A stretch of 64,000 nt of DNA, taken from NCBI GenBank assembly GCA_020438795.1, contig JAGQTY010000004.1:21941-85940 (forward strand). Reading direction: 5' to 3'. The position numbers and the translations under genes were made by a program. This stretch comes from Actinomycetota bacterium (GTDB lineage: Bacteria > Actinomycetota > Actinomycetes > S36-B12 > GCA-2699445). Under the pieces are notes generated by a model. That model made no database searches, was not told where the DNA came from, and saw nothing but the letters and a program-made list of their open reading frames with translations. Positions 18,485 to 27,658 of this stretch are shown in pieces (within the stretch, counting starts at the first letter, position 1; each line of letters opens with the position of its first letter).

Positions 18485-18488
18485 CGGG

Positions 18489-19430
18489 TCAGCCTCCCAG
18501 GTGCTCGAGCACCTGGACCAGCAGGTCCGGGTCCGCGCCCTCGAACCAGACGATCCTGTCGTCCGAACGCAGCGTTCGCTCCTGGCGCCTGGCGAGCTTG
18601 CAGGTGGCCGTGATGGTGGCGTCGCGTGCCTGCGCCATGGTCAGTTCGCCGCGCAAGGCAGCCATCATCTGCTGATAGCCGACCGCTTTGCCGGCCGTGC
18701 TGTCCGGAGTCAGTCCTGCCGCCAGCAACGTCTCCACCTCGTCCCGCAGCGCATCCTGGGACCACCACTGTTCGACGCGCCGCGTGATCCGGTCATCGAG
18801 ATCCTCGCGGGTGCGACGGATACCGATCCACCGGGTCGGCGCCCAGGCGGTGGGGGTGGGCAGCGCCGCCGCGAAGCTGCCGGTGAGTTCGACGACTTCC
18901 AGCGCTCGCACGATGCGGCGGCCGTTGCTGGGCTCGATCAGGGCCGCTGCCTGCGGATCACGGTCGGCCAGCAGCCGGTGGGCCGCCGCAGCTCCGGACT
19001 CATCCAGCAGGCGCTGGTACCTGGCTCGCGTCTGCGGGTCCGTCGGGGGAACATCGAGCTCGTCACACACGGCCTTCAGGTACAGCGGAGATCCCCCGAC
19101 CACCAATGGCACCCGCTCCCGCGACCAGACCTGCCGGATGGCCGCGCGGGCGGCGTCGCGGTACTGAACGACGGAGGCTGTGGTGGTCACGGGCCACACA
19201 TCCAGCATGTGGTGCTCGACCTGCTGGCGCGCCACCATGCCCGGCTTGTCGGTGGCGATGTCCATCCCGCGGTAGAGCGCCATGGCATCGGCGTTCACGA
19301 TCGCGCCATCCAGCGACCGGGCCACATCCAGCGCCAGTGCGGACTTCCCGGCTGCGGTGGGACCGACGATCGCGACGAGATACTCACTGGCTGCGATGTG
19401 ATCATCTTCTCGATCGTATGAACGCGACAT
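18489..19430 (-). CDS. miaA: tRNA dimethylallyltransferase MiaA
   Basis: 313 residues. P-loop GPTAAGKSALALDVA (about 23-37), substrate region NADAMALYRGMDIATDKPG, then YLKAVCDELDVPP and GRRIVRALEVVELTG. Adds dimethylallyl to the N6 of A37 in tRNAs reading UNN codons, making the substrate for MiaB encoded 400 bases away. ATG 19430 is the only reasonable start and has a GGGGGT almost adjacent to it. It diverges from the antitoxin-like gene across a 58-base promoter region. Confidence 0.96.
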   Translation of the reverse strand: MSRSYDREDDHIAASEYLVAIVGPTAAGKSALALDVARSLDGAIVNADAMALYRGMDIATDKPGMVARQQVEHHMLDVWPVTTTASVVQYRDAARAAIRQVWSRERVPLVVGGSPLYLKAVCDELDVPPTDPQTRARYQRLLDESGAAAAHRLLADRDPQAAALIEPSNGRRIVRALEVVELTGSFAAALPTPTAWAPTRWIGIRRTREDLDDRITRRVEQWWSQDALRDEVETLLAAGLTPDSTAGKAVGYQQMMAALRGELTMAQARDATITATCKLARRQERTLRSDDRIVWFEGADPDLLVQVLEHLGG

Positions 19431-19488
19431 ACCCCCAATATTCCCCTAGTCTTGCGGGGTTGATATCCACGCAGAAGGGACAATCCCC

Positions 19489-19836
19489 ATGAACGATCGA
19501 GTGGAGCAGGCCAAGGGCGCCGCTGCGGGTGCCGCCGCCAAGGCGCAGGAGCAGGCAGGCGATCTGGCCGCCAAAGCGCAGGAGCAGGCCACCGGGCTGG
19601 CCGCCAAAGCACAGGAACATGCAGCCGGACTCGCCGCCAAGGCCCAGGAGCACGGCGCCGGTATCGCGGGTCAGGTCTCCGACGCCATCGACATGGCCAC
19701 AGACTTCGTGGATTCGAAGACCGGCGGCAAGCTGTCCCAGGTGACCGAGAAGGTCGACGGAGTGGCTTCAGGGCTGGTCGACAAGGTTCAGAATGCTGAC
19801 AACGAGAGCGACGCCGACGGGGCGGCCGGCAGCTGA
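19489..19836 (+). CDS. MT0933-like antitoxin family protein with four 11-residue repeats
   Basis: 115 residues, Ala/Gln/Lys-rich and highly charged. Residues 16-59 are four tandem 11-mers of the pattern AAKAQEQAGDL, predicting a long amphipathic helix like those of LEA or apolipoproteins. The C-terminal part DFVDSKTGGKLSQVTEKVD matches the signature of the actinobacterial MT0933_antitox family (Rv0909-like). No partner toxin is encoded next door: the neighbours are miaA and miaB, an arrangement I recall from other actinobacteria. It may be a stress or helix-coat protein rather than an antitoxin. AGAAGGGA lies about ten bases before the ATG. Confidence 0.8.
   Translation: MNDRVEQAKGAAAGAAAKAQEQAGDLAAKAQEQATGLAAKAQEHAAGLAAKAQEHGAGIAGQVSDAIDMATDFVDSKTGGKLSQVTEKVDGVASGLVDKVQNADNESDADGAAGS
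19534..19665 (+). repeat. Four 33-bp coding tandem repeats
   Basis: Four consecutive 33-base units, each beginning GCCGCCAA, encode the 11-residue helix repeats of the MT0933-like protein. Third-position differences between units show that the array is not a very recent duplication. Confidence 0.85.
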
Positions 19837-19848
19837 CCGACCGGCAGG

Positions 19849-21273
19849 TCAGGACGTCACGGGCACGCTCGGCAACCCAAGTGTCACCGTCGAGCCCTGC
19901 GGCTCACATGAGGACGCCCCCGCCTCGAATCGCCTGATCACGGCGATCTCGTCGTCCGCAATCAGGTGGTGCGGGGCGGCGTGGGTGACCGTGGCGGTGA
20001 CGAGGTCCCCGGGCTCCAGTCCGGCGTCCGCGGGCAGATGGACGAGTCTGTTGTCCCGGGCACGGCCTGAGACCCTGGCGTTCGGCGAGTCCTTGCGTCC
20101 GCTGCTGCGACCCACCAGCACCTCGACACGAGAGCCGAGCAGTGCCCGGTTCTGTTCCCAGGCGATGTCCTCGACCACTGCCAGCAACCGCTCGTAGCGA
20201 TCGCTGACGACCTCGGGCGCGACTTGGTCTGAGTATTCGGCTGCCGGCGTGCCGGGCCGCACCGAGTACTTGAAGGTGAAGGCGCCACTGAACCGGGCGG
20301 ACCGCACCACCTCGAGCGTCTGCTCGAAGTCGTCCTCGGTCTCGCCGGGGAACCCGACGATGATGTCGGTGGTGATGGCAGCCTCCGGCATCGCGGTCCG
20401 AACCTCGTCCACGATCTGGAGGAACCTCTGCGCGCGGTAGGACCGGCGCATGCGGCGCAGCACCTGATCCGAGCCGCTCTGCAGCGGCATGTGCAGACTC
20501 GGCATCACAGTCGGGGTCTGCGCCATGGCCGCGATCACGTCGGTGGTGAAGTCGCGGGGGTGCGGGCTGGTGAACCGCACCCGCTCGATCCCGGACACCC
20601 CACCGACACTGCGCAACAGCTTGGAGAAGGCCTGCCGGTCGCCGAACTCCACACCGTAGGCGTTCACGTTCTGTCCGAGCAGCGTGATCTCCTTGACCCC
20701 ACTGTCGGACAGGGCCCGAACCTCGGCGAGGATGTCCTCGGGCTCGCGGTCCCTCTCCCTGCCCCGCAGACTCGGGACGATGCAGAAGGTACACGTGTTG
20801 TTGCACCCCACACTGATGGCCACCCACGCGGAGAAATCCGACCCCCGTGCCACGGGCAGGTCGGAGGGGAACGCCTGCAGGGTCTCGGCGAACTCCGAGA
20901 CCGCCTGTGACTGCTGCGCCGACCGCCGCAGCAGTGCCGGCAGCGAGTCGATGTTGTGAGTTCCGAGCACGACATCGACCCAGGGGGCGCGCTCCGAGAC
21001 CGAGCCCCGGTCCTTCTGGGCCAGGCAGCCGGTCACGACAATCCGCAGGTCGGGGTTCTCACGCTTGCGGGGGGCCAGCATGCCCAGGTGTCCGTAGAGC
21101 TTGTTGTCCGCGTTCTCTCGGACCGCGCAGGTGTTGATCACCACGACGTCGGCGGTTTCATCGCCGGTCGCCGCCCGGTAGCCCTCACCCTGCAGCAGTC
21201 CGGCGATCCGTTCGGAGTCGTGGACGTTCATCTGGCAGCCCAGGGTCTGCACTTCGTAGGTGGGTCTGTCCAC
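19849..21273 (-). CDS. miaB: tRNA-2-methylthio-N6-dimethylallyladenosine synthase MiaB
   Basis: 474 residues from GTG 21273, preceded by AGGAGG; an in-frame extension to 21321 has no such site. MTTase domain with the first auxiliary-cluster Cys in TLGCQMN, radical-[18 protein letters not shown] (CxxxCxxC), and a C-terminal TRAM domain (about 400-465). Adds methylthio to i6A37 made by MiaA. It is tail-to-tail with the MT0933-like gene (12 bases between stops). Confidence 0.97.
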   Translation of the reverse strand: MDRPTYEVQTLGCQMNVHDSERIAGLLQGEGYRAATGDETADVVVINTCAVRENADNKLYGHLGMLAPRKRENPDLRIVVTGCLAQKDRGSVSERAPWVDVVLGTHNIDSLPALLRRSAQQSQAVSEFAETLQAFPSDLPVARGSDFSAWVAISVGCNNTCTFCIVPSLRGRERDREPEDILAEVRALSDSGVKEITLLGQNVNAYGVEFGDRQAFSKLLRSVGGVSGIERVRFTSPHPRDFTTDVIAAMAQTPTVMPSLHMPLQSGSDQVLRRMRRSYRAQRFLQIVDEVRTAMPEAAITTDIIVGFPGETEDDFEQTLEVVRSARFSGAFTFKYSVRPGTPAAEYSDQVAPEVVSDRYERLLAVVEDIAWEQNRALLGSRVEVLVGRSSGRKDSPNARVSGRARDNRLVHLPADAGLEPGDLVTATVTHAAPHHLIADDEIAVIRRFEAGASSCEPQGSTVTLGLPSVPVTS

Positions 21274-21323
21274 GTTGAACCTCCTGTCCCAGGCTAAGCC
21301 CTCCCCTGCACACGCGGCCAACC

Positions 21324-21809
21324 TCAGCAGCGTGGCACCCCTGAGAGCCCCGCGTTGTGGAAGGCATCCCGCAGCAGCAGCGCGGCCTCAGGACTGATCG
21401 CGCGCTCAACGAGGTCGCAGTACACGGCACGGAATTCCGAGCCGTGTGCCGCCGCGTCATGATGCCTGTGGTGGGTGACATGGTGGGCATACTCGTGCGT
21501 GACCACCAGGGCACGCATGGCGAAACGGCTCCCGGAGGTGGGGATGGCGATCGTGCCGGGTGGTTCCCAGTGGGCGCGTGCCGTGCCCTTCCGCTCCCGC
21601 ACGGTCACAGGCGGCGTGTCCCCGTATCCCCAGGACATCTCCCGGACCCACGCAAGCCACCTTCGCACGGAGGCGATGTCTCCGAACCTGACGTCGCGGC
21701 CGACATCAAGCGTGGAACCGTGGAAGTCGACCGGCCCGCCGCGATCCAGCACCGCGCTGACCAGGGCCTCGCAGTCGTAGACGGCGGCCCTGTGACTGTC
21801 CCGACTCAC
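21324..21809 (-). CDS. Putative zinc metallohydrolase (TIGR04338-like)
   Basis: 161 residues. The HExxH motif is visible in [17 protein letters not shown] near residue 105-112, with a further His-rich run and [11 protein letters not shown], which may supply the third ligand. No signal peptide, so probably cytoplasmic. Resembles the actinobacterial TIGR04338 putative metallohydrolase family, whose substrate is unknown. Its start overlaps the end of the DUF2786 gene by four bases, so the two are co-translated and likely act together. Confidence 0.75.
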   Translation of the reverse strand: MSRDSHRAAVYDCEALVSAVLDRGGPVDFHGSTLDVGRDVRFGDIASVRRWLAWVREMSWGYGDTPPVTVRERKGTARAHWEPPGTIAIPTSGSRFAMRALVVTHEYAHHVTHHRHHDAAAHGSEFRAVYCDLVERAISPEAALLLRDAFHNAGLSGVPRC

Positions 21810-22666
21810 GAGCCGCGACCGAGCTGCCGGGCGGGTCCACCGACTGGCGTGGCGGACGACAACGGCATCCGTGCGCCGTCTGCTCTCCCCTGTTCGTGAC
21901 TTCTCTGCGCCTGCCCTGAACGCCGGGCACCCCGCCAGCTGCCGCGGGCGGTCGTGGTCTCCTCGTAGAAGCTGCGTATCTCTTCGGACTTGCGGGCGAG
22001 CACGAGGGCGGCCCCACTGTCACTCTGAGCGCCGGAAGTCTCCGCGGCTGTCTCCTCGTGGAAGTGCTCGGCGGCCTCGCTACGACTGATCTGTGCCGCG
22101 CGCTCGGCCTGCAGCCGGGTGCCGAGGGCCCGAATGAACCCGTCGAGGTAACTCGCTCGCGCGGCCTGTGCCGTGACGGGATACCAGCCCTCCTGCCTGG
22201 TGGTCCGGCGGCGGCTGTGGGGCCCTGAAGCTGACGATGAGCGGGTGCGCCACATGACCTCATCGCGCCACTGACCCGCTGCCATGTAGGTGTCAGCGAA
22301 CCGGATCATGGTGGTGGCGATCCGCGACCACAATTCTTCGACCAGGGCCAGATCGGAGGGGAGTCCGTAGAGCGTGCAGGACGTGTTGTCGGTCCTGATG
22401 TCCATGATCACGTCGTTGACCCGCGCCACCTCGAACAGCATCGTGATCAGGGCGCGGTTCACGTGCCGCTTCTTGGGACCGATGCTGATCCATCTGGTGG
22501 TCGGGCGCTCGATGCGTCTGCGGTCCACTGAGGCCTGGCGGGCCTGCGCCAGCGAGATGGCGTGAACGGTGCACAGCGCCTGGGCTTTGGCGTAGAACGC
22601 TTCGCTCTCCTCCGGCGTCTTGGCGCCGTCGGCCGCGGCCAGCAGCTTGCTGATCTTCTCGATCAT
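21806..22666 (-). CDS. DUF2786 domain protein
   Basis: 286 residues. The N-terminal 40 residues (KISKLLAAADGAKTPEESEA then FYAKAQALCTVHAI) are the DUF2786 signature. The middle is a helical domain and the last 100 residues are Arg/Ser/Gln-rich and probably disordered. Function unknown; the family is common in phage and actinobacterial genomes. It is coupled by an ATGA overlap to the HExxH protein downstream. Confidence 0.78.
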   Translation of the reverse strand: MIEKISKLLAAADGAKTPEESEAFYAKAQALCTVHAISLAQARQASVDRRRIERPTTRWISIGPKKRHVNRALITMLFEVARVNDVIMDIRTDNTSCTLYGLPSDLALVEELWSRIATTMIRFADTYMAAGQWRDEVMWRTRSSSASGPHSRRRTTRQEGWYPVTAQAARASYLDGFIRALGTRLQAERAAQISRSEAAEHFHEETAAETSGAQSDSGAALVLARKSEEIRSFYEETTTARGSWRGARRSGQAQRSHEQGRADGARMPLSSATPVGGPARQLGRGS

Positions 22667-22944
22667 CGTCTCACCCCTGAACCCACATCCGGCTACGGCC
22701 AGTAGTACGGGGACCCGCCGACAACCGCAGCCCTGACCGCTGAGCCAAATCTACGACAGTGCGTGGGCAGTGCCTCCGACGGACTGCCCACGTGTGGACG
22801 ACCGAGCACTGCCGAACCGATCACGGCGTGCTCGAAGGCGGGCCCCTACCGGCGAGGTCCGCAGTCGGCTGTCGACCACTTGGGCGAACCTGCAAGCGTC
22901 ACGAAGTCAGCGCCTGTAGGGTCACAGACGTTGAAGGAGTATGG
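22667..22944. other. Divergent intergenic region without recognised gene
   Basis: 278 bases between the minus-strand DUF2786 gene and the plus-strand gene at 22945. It contains the long inverted repeat at 22762-22792. I see no tRNA or known riboswitch. The plus-strand frame is open through much of it but lacks a ribosome site until the ATG at 22945. Confidence 0.5.
22762..22792. repeat. 10-bp inverted repeat, strong hairpin
   Basis: CGTGGGCAGT (22762-22771) and ACTGCCCACG (22783-22792) are perfect complements around an 11-base loop. It lies in the middle of a divergent promoter region, where a terminator is not expected, so it may be an operator, a small-RNA stem or an attenuator. No T-run follows on either strand. 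Confidence 0.7.
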
Positions 22945-23346
22945 ATGATCGTCGCGGTATTTCGTCGTCGCCTGAGAGAGGGTTCCACCTACGCGGACTT
23001 CCTGCGCGAGCAGGAGGACGATCCCGGCTTCAGCGTCCCCACACGGGTGTTCAACTCCGTGAACCTGAGCAACGATCGTGAGATCTTCACGCTGGCCTTC
23101 CTGCCCGTGACCCCGAAGGAACTGGCGGAGGGTCAGACCATTCTGGCGGAGGAGATCGCCAACCGGGTGCAGCGGATCAGCCAGGTGGTCGAGTCCGTCG
23201 AGTACGAGAACATCTTCGAGGTGCACACCGAACTCGACTTCAGCCAGGGACCGATCGAGATCAGTGTCGGTGGCAGCGACAGCCTCCTGGGGCCGTTGGA
23301 GGTCATGCGCGAGAGCATGGAGCGACAGGGCCGGTTCCTGCTCTGA
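22945..23346 (+). CDS. Conserved-looking protein of unknown function, 133 aa
   Basis: Starts at ATG 22945 with GAAGGAG five bases upstream; upstream in-frame starts are rejected because that site is decisive. The sequence MIVAVFRRRLREGSTYADFL and the alternating hydrophobic strands suggest a small alpha/beta (dimeric ferredoxin-like barrel) fold, as in monooxygenase-type ABM proteins, but I do not recognise a family. No signal peptide, membrane helix or catalytic motif is visible. It stands alone, facing the convergent lipoprotein gene. Confidence 0.7.
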   Translation: MIVAVFRRRLREGSTYADFLREQEDDPGFSVPTRVFNSVNLSNDREIFTLAFLPVTPKELAEGQTILAEEIANRVQRISQVVESVEYENIFEVHTELDFSQGPIEISVGGSDSLLGPLEVMRESMERQGRFLL

Positions 23347-23376
23347 GCCACTCCTGAGAACCCAGCAGGGACTGCA

Positions 23377-23395
23377 CCGGCCGACCAAGGGCCGG
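23377..23395. terminator. Bidirectional hairpin terminator between convergent genes
   Basis: CCGGCC (23377-23382) pairs with GGCCGG (23390-23395) over a 7-base loop, in the 60-base gap between two convergent genes. Very GC-rich stem; no T-run. Confidence 0.5.
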
Positions 23396-23406
23396 CGCCG
23401 GGACGA

Positions 23407-24378
23407 TCACTCGTACAGGATGTATTCGGGTTGCGGCTTCAGTGCCATCACTTCGGCGGGCGTCATCAGTGGTGTGCCGGCGGGGGCGTGCGGCGGGCCA
23501 GTGTCCTCGGTGTAGAAGAGCTTGAAGCCGGGGTGGAAGTATTTCGGCTGGCCCTTGGTGAGCCGTTTCCAGGTGTCGACCTTTGCAGAAGGTGATCCGA
23601 GGCCGTCGATCGAACGCACGAGCGCCACACCCTCGTGGGGTTTCAGATCCTCCACGTTCTCGACCGCCTCGTTGAACTGGTGGAACACCATGACCTTCTG
23701 CGGCAGGTCGTACTCATCGACGATGTCGGCCAACCAGTCGGCGGCCTCGTTGAGCTCTTTGCCGGTGCTGCGGCCCAGGTGCACGCCCGGGCTCTCCCCC
23801 GGATCCATGGCCCATTCGGCGTCCAGGGCAACGCCCACGTCCGGTTCCTTGATGAACTTGCGGAAGTGTTCCATCTCGTCGATGAACTCCGAGTAGCCCG
23901 GCTGGATGTTGAGCAGCAGGATCGCCTTGCACTTGCGGGCCGCTCGCAGATACTCGCGGACCTGCTTGTCCTTGCGCCGGAAGTTGTAGTTGCCCTCATC
24001 GCCGGGCGAGCTGGTGACCACGGTGGCGATCAGTTCGTAGACCGGCATGAGTTTGCGGCCGTACTTGTACTTGCGACCGATACTGGTGATCTCGTCGCAG
24101 CGGGCATCCAGATCACCGGTCAGCCGCCCAAGAGTCAGCGACGAGTCCTCGGGACCACCGGAGTAGCCCACCAGCCGGTAGGTGGGGAAGACCTTGCGTC
24201 CACCCCGCGGTAGCTCGGGGGGTTCCGGAGTCGTCGAGGGGCTGGCCTCGGCGCCAGTGGGGCCCAGGGTGGTCGATTCCCCGCCGGAGGCGGTGCAGCC
24301 GGCGAGCAGGAATGCCGAGCTGAGCAGTCCCGCAACGGCAGTGCGGAACCAGGGAGACCGAGGACTCTGTCGACGCAT
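23407..24378 (-). CDS. Lipoprotein of unknown function
   Basis: 323 residues from ATG 24378 (an upstream GTG frame to 24426 is less likely). Lipoprotein signal: basic MRRQSPR, hydrophobic core, lipobox LLAGC with the lipidated Cys at 28. After a Ser/Thr/Pro linker (to about 60) comes a roughly 250-residue domain with VGVALDAEWAMDPGE, KVMVFHQFNEAVENVEDL and FHPGFKLFYTEDTG. The pattern of strands ending in acidic residues looks like a TIM-barrel hydrolase, and similar extracytoplasmic proteins occur in other actinobacteria, but I cannot name an activity. Confidence 0.72.
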   Translation of the reverse strand: MRRQSPRSPWFRTAVAGLLSSAFLLAGCTASGGESTTLGPTGAEASPSTTPEPPELPRGGRKVFPTYRLVGYSGGPEDSSLTLGRLTGDLDARCDEITSIGRKYKYGRKLMPVYELIATVVTSSPGDEGNYNFRRKDKQVREYLRAARKCKAILLLNIQPGYSEFIDEMEHFRKFIKEPDVGVALDAEWAMDPGESPGVHLGRSTGKELNEAADWLADIVDEYDLPQKVMVFHQFNEAVENVEDLKPHEGVALVRSIDGLGSPSAKVDTWKRLTKGQPKYFHPGFKLFYTEDTGPPHAPAGTPLMTPAEVMALKPQPEYILYE

Positions 24379-24435
24379 CCCACGATTGTCACACGGCGCC
24401 CGTGGCACGCCAACATCGCCTGACACGAAACGGTA

Positions 24436-24454
24436 ACGGCCGCGCCTGGGCCGT
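24436..24454 (-). terminator. Hairpin after ackA
   Basis: ACGGCC (24436-24441) pairs with GGCCGT (24449-24454), loop 7 bases, beginning 5 bases past the ackA stop on its transcript. Fits a stem-only terminator for the Nudix-pta-ackA operon. Confidence 0.45.
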
Positions 24455-24458
24455 CCGG

Positions 24459-25583
24459 TCAGGCAGAGATCACTGCTGCGGTCTGCTCCGCGATGGCGAA
24501 CTCCTCATCGGTCGGCACGACCAGAATCTCGACGGGACTGTCGTCCGCGGAGATCCTGGCGATCTCACCGTGCACCGCTGCATCATTGCGGTCCGGGTCG
24601 AGCATGAGCCCGAGCGACGTGAGCCCGTCCGCCACCTCTGCGCGCAGCCACGGGTAGTGTTCCCCGACGCCGGCGGTCCACACCACGGCTTCGACACCGT
24701 CGAGGACACCGATGTAGGAGGCCAGGTACTTCTTGATCCGGTAGGCCATGACGTCCCTGGCCAGGAGAGCAGCTGCGTCACCGTTCTCGGCGGCCTGATG
24801 CACCTCTCGAACGTCGTTGTTGCCGGCGAGCCCCTTGAGCCCGCTGCGGCGGGACAGCAGTTCGTCCACCTGCGTCGCGTCCCAGCCGGCCGCGAGCAAT
24901 ATCCCGGGGATGGCCGGGTCCAGGTCGCCACTCCGGGTGCCCATGACCAGACCCTCGAGCGGTGTGACCCCCATCGATGTGTCGACACTCTCGCCGCCCC
25001 GTATCGCGCAGGCACTCGCGCCGTTGCCGATATGCAGCGTCACGATCCGCAGTTCCGACAGGGGCCGCTCCAGGAAGCGGGCTGCCCGTCCCGCGACATA
25101 CTCGTGGGAAGTGCCGTGGAAACCGTAGCGCCGGAGGTCGTACTCCCTGGCCACTTCGGTATCGATCGCGTAGGTGCTTGCCTGCGCCGGAATCGTGCGG
25201 TGGAACGCCGTGTCGAAGACCGCCACCTGGGGCACATCGGGGAAGGTCGCCATGGCTCCGGCGATCCCCGCGAGCGCCGGCGGGTTGTGCAGGGGAGCCA
25301 GTGGCACACAGTCCTCGATGGTCGCCACCACCTCGGGAGTGATCAGCGCCGGCCGCGAGAAGTGACTGCCTCCGTGGACAACACGGTGGCCAACGGCATC
25401 CGGGCCGGGCAGTTCGGCCTCCTCGAACCGCTCCAGCAGCCGGGAGAAGGCGTCCTGGTGGGTAGGGCACTCGGGGGTCCCGATCCGCTCCACGTTCCCC
25501 TCGAGCAGCTTCGCCCCCGACGACGGGTCGATCAGGGCGTAGCGCAGTGAGGATGACCCTGCATTGAGCACAAGGACCTTCAT
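24459..25583 (-). CDS. ackA: Acetate kinase
   Basis: 374 residues. Begins MKVLVLNAGSSSLRYALID (phosphate-binding first motif), with HRVVHGG, DTAFHRTIP, RRYGFHGTSHEYV, HIGNGASACAI and SMGVTPLEGLVMGTRSGDLD. Converts acetyl phosphate and ADP to acetate and ATP. Its ATG overlaps the pta stop (ATGA), giving the usual pta-ackA pair for overflow acetate and acetyl-phosphate balance. Slightly shorter than the 400-residue norm but with all motifs. Confidence 0.97.
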   Translation of the reverse strand: MKVLVLNAGSSSLRYALIDPSSGAKLLEGNVERIGTPECPTHQDAFSRLLERFEEAELPGPDAVGHRVVHGGSHFSRPALITPEVVATIEDCVPLAPLHNPPALAGIAGAMATFPDVPQVAVFDTAFHRTIPAQASTYAIDTEVAREYDLRRYGFHGTSHEYVAGRAARFLERPLSELRIVTLHIGNGASACAIRGGESVDTSMGVTPLEGLVMGTRSGDLDPAIPGILLAAGWDATQVDELLSRRSGLKGLAGNNDVREVHQAAENGDAAALLARDVMAYRIKKYLASYIGVLDGVEAVVWTAGVGEHYPWLRAEVADGLTSLGLMLDPDRNDAAVHGEIARISADDSPVEILVVPTDEEFAIAEQTAAVISA

Positions 25584-27658
25584 GATTTCCTTCCGGCCTG
25601 GATCGCGGTGATGACGATGGTGTTGACGATGTCGGTGACGGTGGCACCGCGGGACAGGTCGTTGACCGGAAGGCGCAGACCCTGGAGCACCGGCCCCATG
25701 GCGATGGCACCGGAGGATCGCTGCACGGCCTTGTAGGTGCTGTTTCCGGTGTTCAGATCCGGGAACACGAAGACCGTTGCATGGCCGGCCACGTCGCTGC
25801 CGGGCAGCTTGGCCTGCCCCACGACCGGATCGATGGCGGCGTCGTACTGGATCGGTCCCTCGATGACCAGCTCCGGATCGCGTTCCTTGGCCAGCCGGGT
25901 GGCCTCGGCCACCTTGGCGACCTCGGGACCGGCACCTGAGGTTCCCGAGGAGTAGGACAGCATGGCGACGCGGGGTTCGATACCGAAGTCCCTCGCGGTC
26001 CGCGCGCTGGACAGGGCGATGTCGGCCAGCTGTCCCGCGTCGGGATCGGGGATCACCGCACAGTCCCCGAACACCAGGACCTGGTGCTTCAGTGCCATCA
26101 GGAACACGCTGGAGACCACATCGACGCCCGGCTCAGTCTTGATGATCTGGAGGGCCGGACGGATGGTGTTGGCGGTCGTGTGGCAGGCCCCGGACACCAT
26201 CCCGTCCACGTCGCCGTTGTAGACGAGCATGGTGCCGAACCACGACCAGTCCCCGGCCAGATCGTAAGCAGCGGCCTCACTGAGGCCCTTGTCCTTGCGA
26301 GCCTGGTAGATCTGTCCCGCGAACTTCTTGCGCAACGGGTCGGTTCGCGGATCCATGAGCCGGGCCCGCGAGATCGAGAGGCCGAGCTTGCCCGCCCTGG
26401 TCTCGATCTCGTCGATGTCGCCCAGGATTGTGAGATCAGCCGTGTCCGAGGCGAGGACGTGGTCGGCGGCGATCAGGATGCGGTCGTCATTGCCCTCGGG
26501 AAGCACGATCCGGCGCCGGTGCTCACGAGCCTTGGCACGCAGGCGTCGTTCGAACATCGCAGGTGTCACGGTGTCGGAGACCGTGATCCGGGCCCGTTTC
26601 ACCAATGTTTCGGTGTCGATCGCTGCCTCGAACGCGCGGATGGCCAGATCGAGCTTGCGATTGTCCGACAACGCCAGCGTGCCGACGGCGTCATCGATGG
26701 CCCGTACGGTCGCAACAGTGTCCAGGTCGGTCCCCAGCACCGGAACAGCGTCCGGCAGGCCCTCCAGCAGCTGCATCACCTCCGGGGCCGGCCGGACTCC
26801 ACCGGTGGCGATCACACCCGAGAGCCGGGCCGCGCCCTTGGACTGGTTGTGCAGCCCCGCGAGCAGAAGCAGGTCGGTGCGGTCTCCTGGCGTGACCAGC
26901 AGACAGTCCTGGGTCAGGGCGCCCAGTCCTGCATCCAGCCCCATGGCACCCGCCAGCACAGCAGCCACCATCCGGGCCGAGGGATCACCCGCCGGGATGA
27001 GCTGCTGCGCTCCCAGCGCCTGCTGGACATCAGCGAGTGACGGGATGAGCAACTCGGGGATCTCGGGCAACAGCCAGACGGGAACACCGGGGATGTCGGC
27101 GGCCACCTTCCGCATGGGGGCGAGCTGACCGGGTCGCACCCGGTTGATGATCAGGCCCAGCAGCGGCACGTCCCGGTCGGTGTAGCTGGCCAGCGCTCCG
27201 CTGAGGGCGCCTTTGACCTGCTCGGCCCGGTGGCGATGCCCCCGCTGCACCAGGATCGCCGAAGCACCGAGGTTCGCTGCGAGCTCGGCATTGAGGGCGA
27301 ACTCGAAGGCCGCAGAAGCCCCGGTGAAATCCGTACCCTCGATGACCACCGCGTCGCAGTCCCTGCTCAGATTCTCGAACTTGGTGAGGATCTCATGAAC
27401 GATGGGCCGCTCCACGTTCTCGCCAAGCGCGCGGGTCTCCTCGGTCGTCACACCGAAGGACTCCTCATAGCTCTGATCGAGTCGGAAGCGTTCCCGTAGC
27501 CGGTTGATCTCGGCGTCCTCGGCGCCGGCGCCCACCACAGGACGGAAGAACTTCACCTTCGCCAACCGCGAAACCATGTCCACGACTCCGAAGGTCACCA
27601 GCGATTTCCCGCTGTTGGGTTCGAGCGAGGAGATGTAGATGACGGTGGGACCACTCAT
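25580..27658 (-). CDS. pta: Phosphate acetyltransferase, long form with N-terminal DRTGG domain
   Basis: 692 residues. The N-terminal P-loop-like domain (SSLEPNSGKSLVTFG) and DRTGG region (about 1-340) is followed by the catalytic PTA/PTB domain (about 360-690; RIVLPEGNDDRI, MLSYSSGTSGAGPEV, FVFPDLNTGNSTYKAVQR). Makes acetyl phosphate from acetyl-CoA. The long form is usually allosterically controlled by its N-terminal domain. Both gene boundaries are four-base overlaps: with the degenerate Nudix gene upstream and ackA downstream. Confidence 0.97.
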   Translation of the reverse strand: MSGPTVIYISSLEPNSGKSLVTFGVVDMVSRLAKVKFFRPVVGAGAEDAEINRLRERFRLDQSYEESFGVTTEETRALGENVERPIVHEILTKFENLSRDCDAVVIEGTDFTGASAAFEFALNAELAANLGASAILVQRGHRHRAEQVKGALSGALASYTDRDVPLLGLIINRVRPGQLAPMRKVAADIPGVPVWLLPEIPELLIPSLADVQQALGAQQLIPAGDPSARMVAAVLAGAMGLDAGLGALTQDCLLVTPGDRTDLLLLAGLHNQSKGAARLSGVIATGGVRPAPEVMQLLEGLPDAVPVLGTDLDTVATVRAIDDAVGTLALSDNRKLDLAIRAFEAAIDTETLVKRARITVSDTVTPAMFERRLRAKAREHRRRIVLPEGNDDRILIAADHVLASDTADLTILGDIDEIETRAGKLGLSISRARLMDPRTDPLRKKFAGQIYQARKDKGLSEAAAYDLAGDWSWFGTMLVYNGDVDGMVSGACHTTANTIRPALQIIKTEPGVDVVSSVFLMALKHQVLVFGDCAVIPDPDAGQLADIALSSARTARDFGIEPRVAMLSYSSGTSGAGPEVAKVAEATRLAKERDPELVIEGPIQYDAAIDPVVGQAKLPGSDVAGHATVFVFPDLNTGNSTYKAVQRSSGAIAMGPVLQGLRLPVNDLSRGATVTDIVNTIVITAIQAGRKS

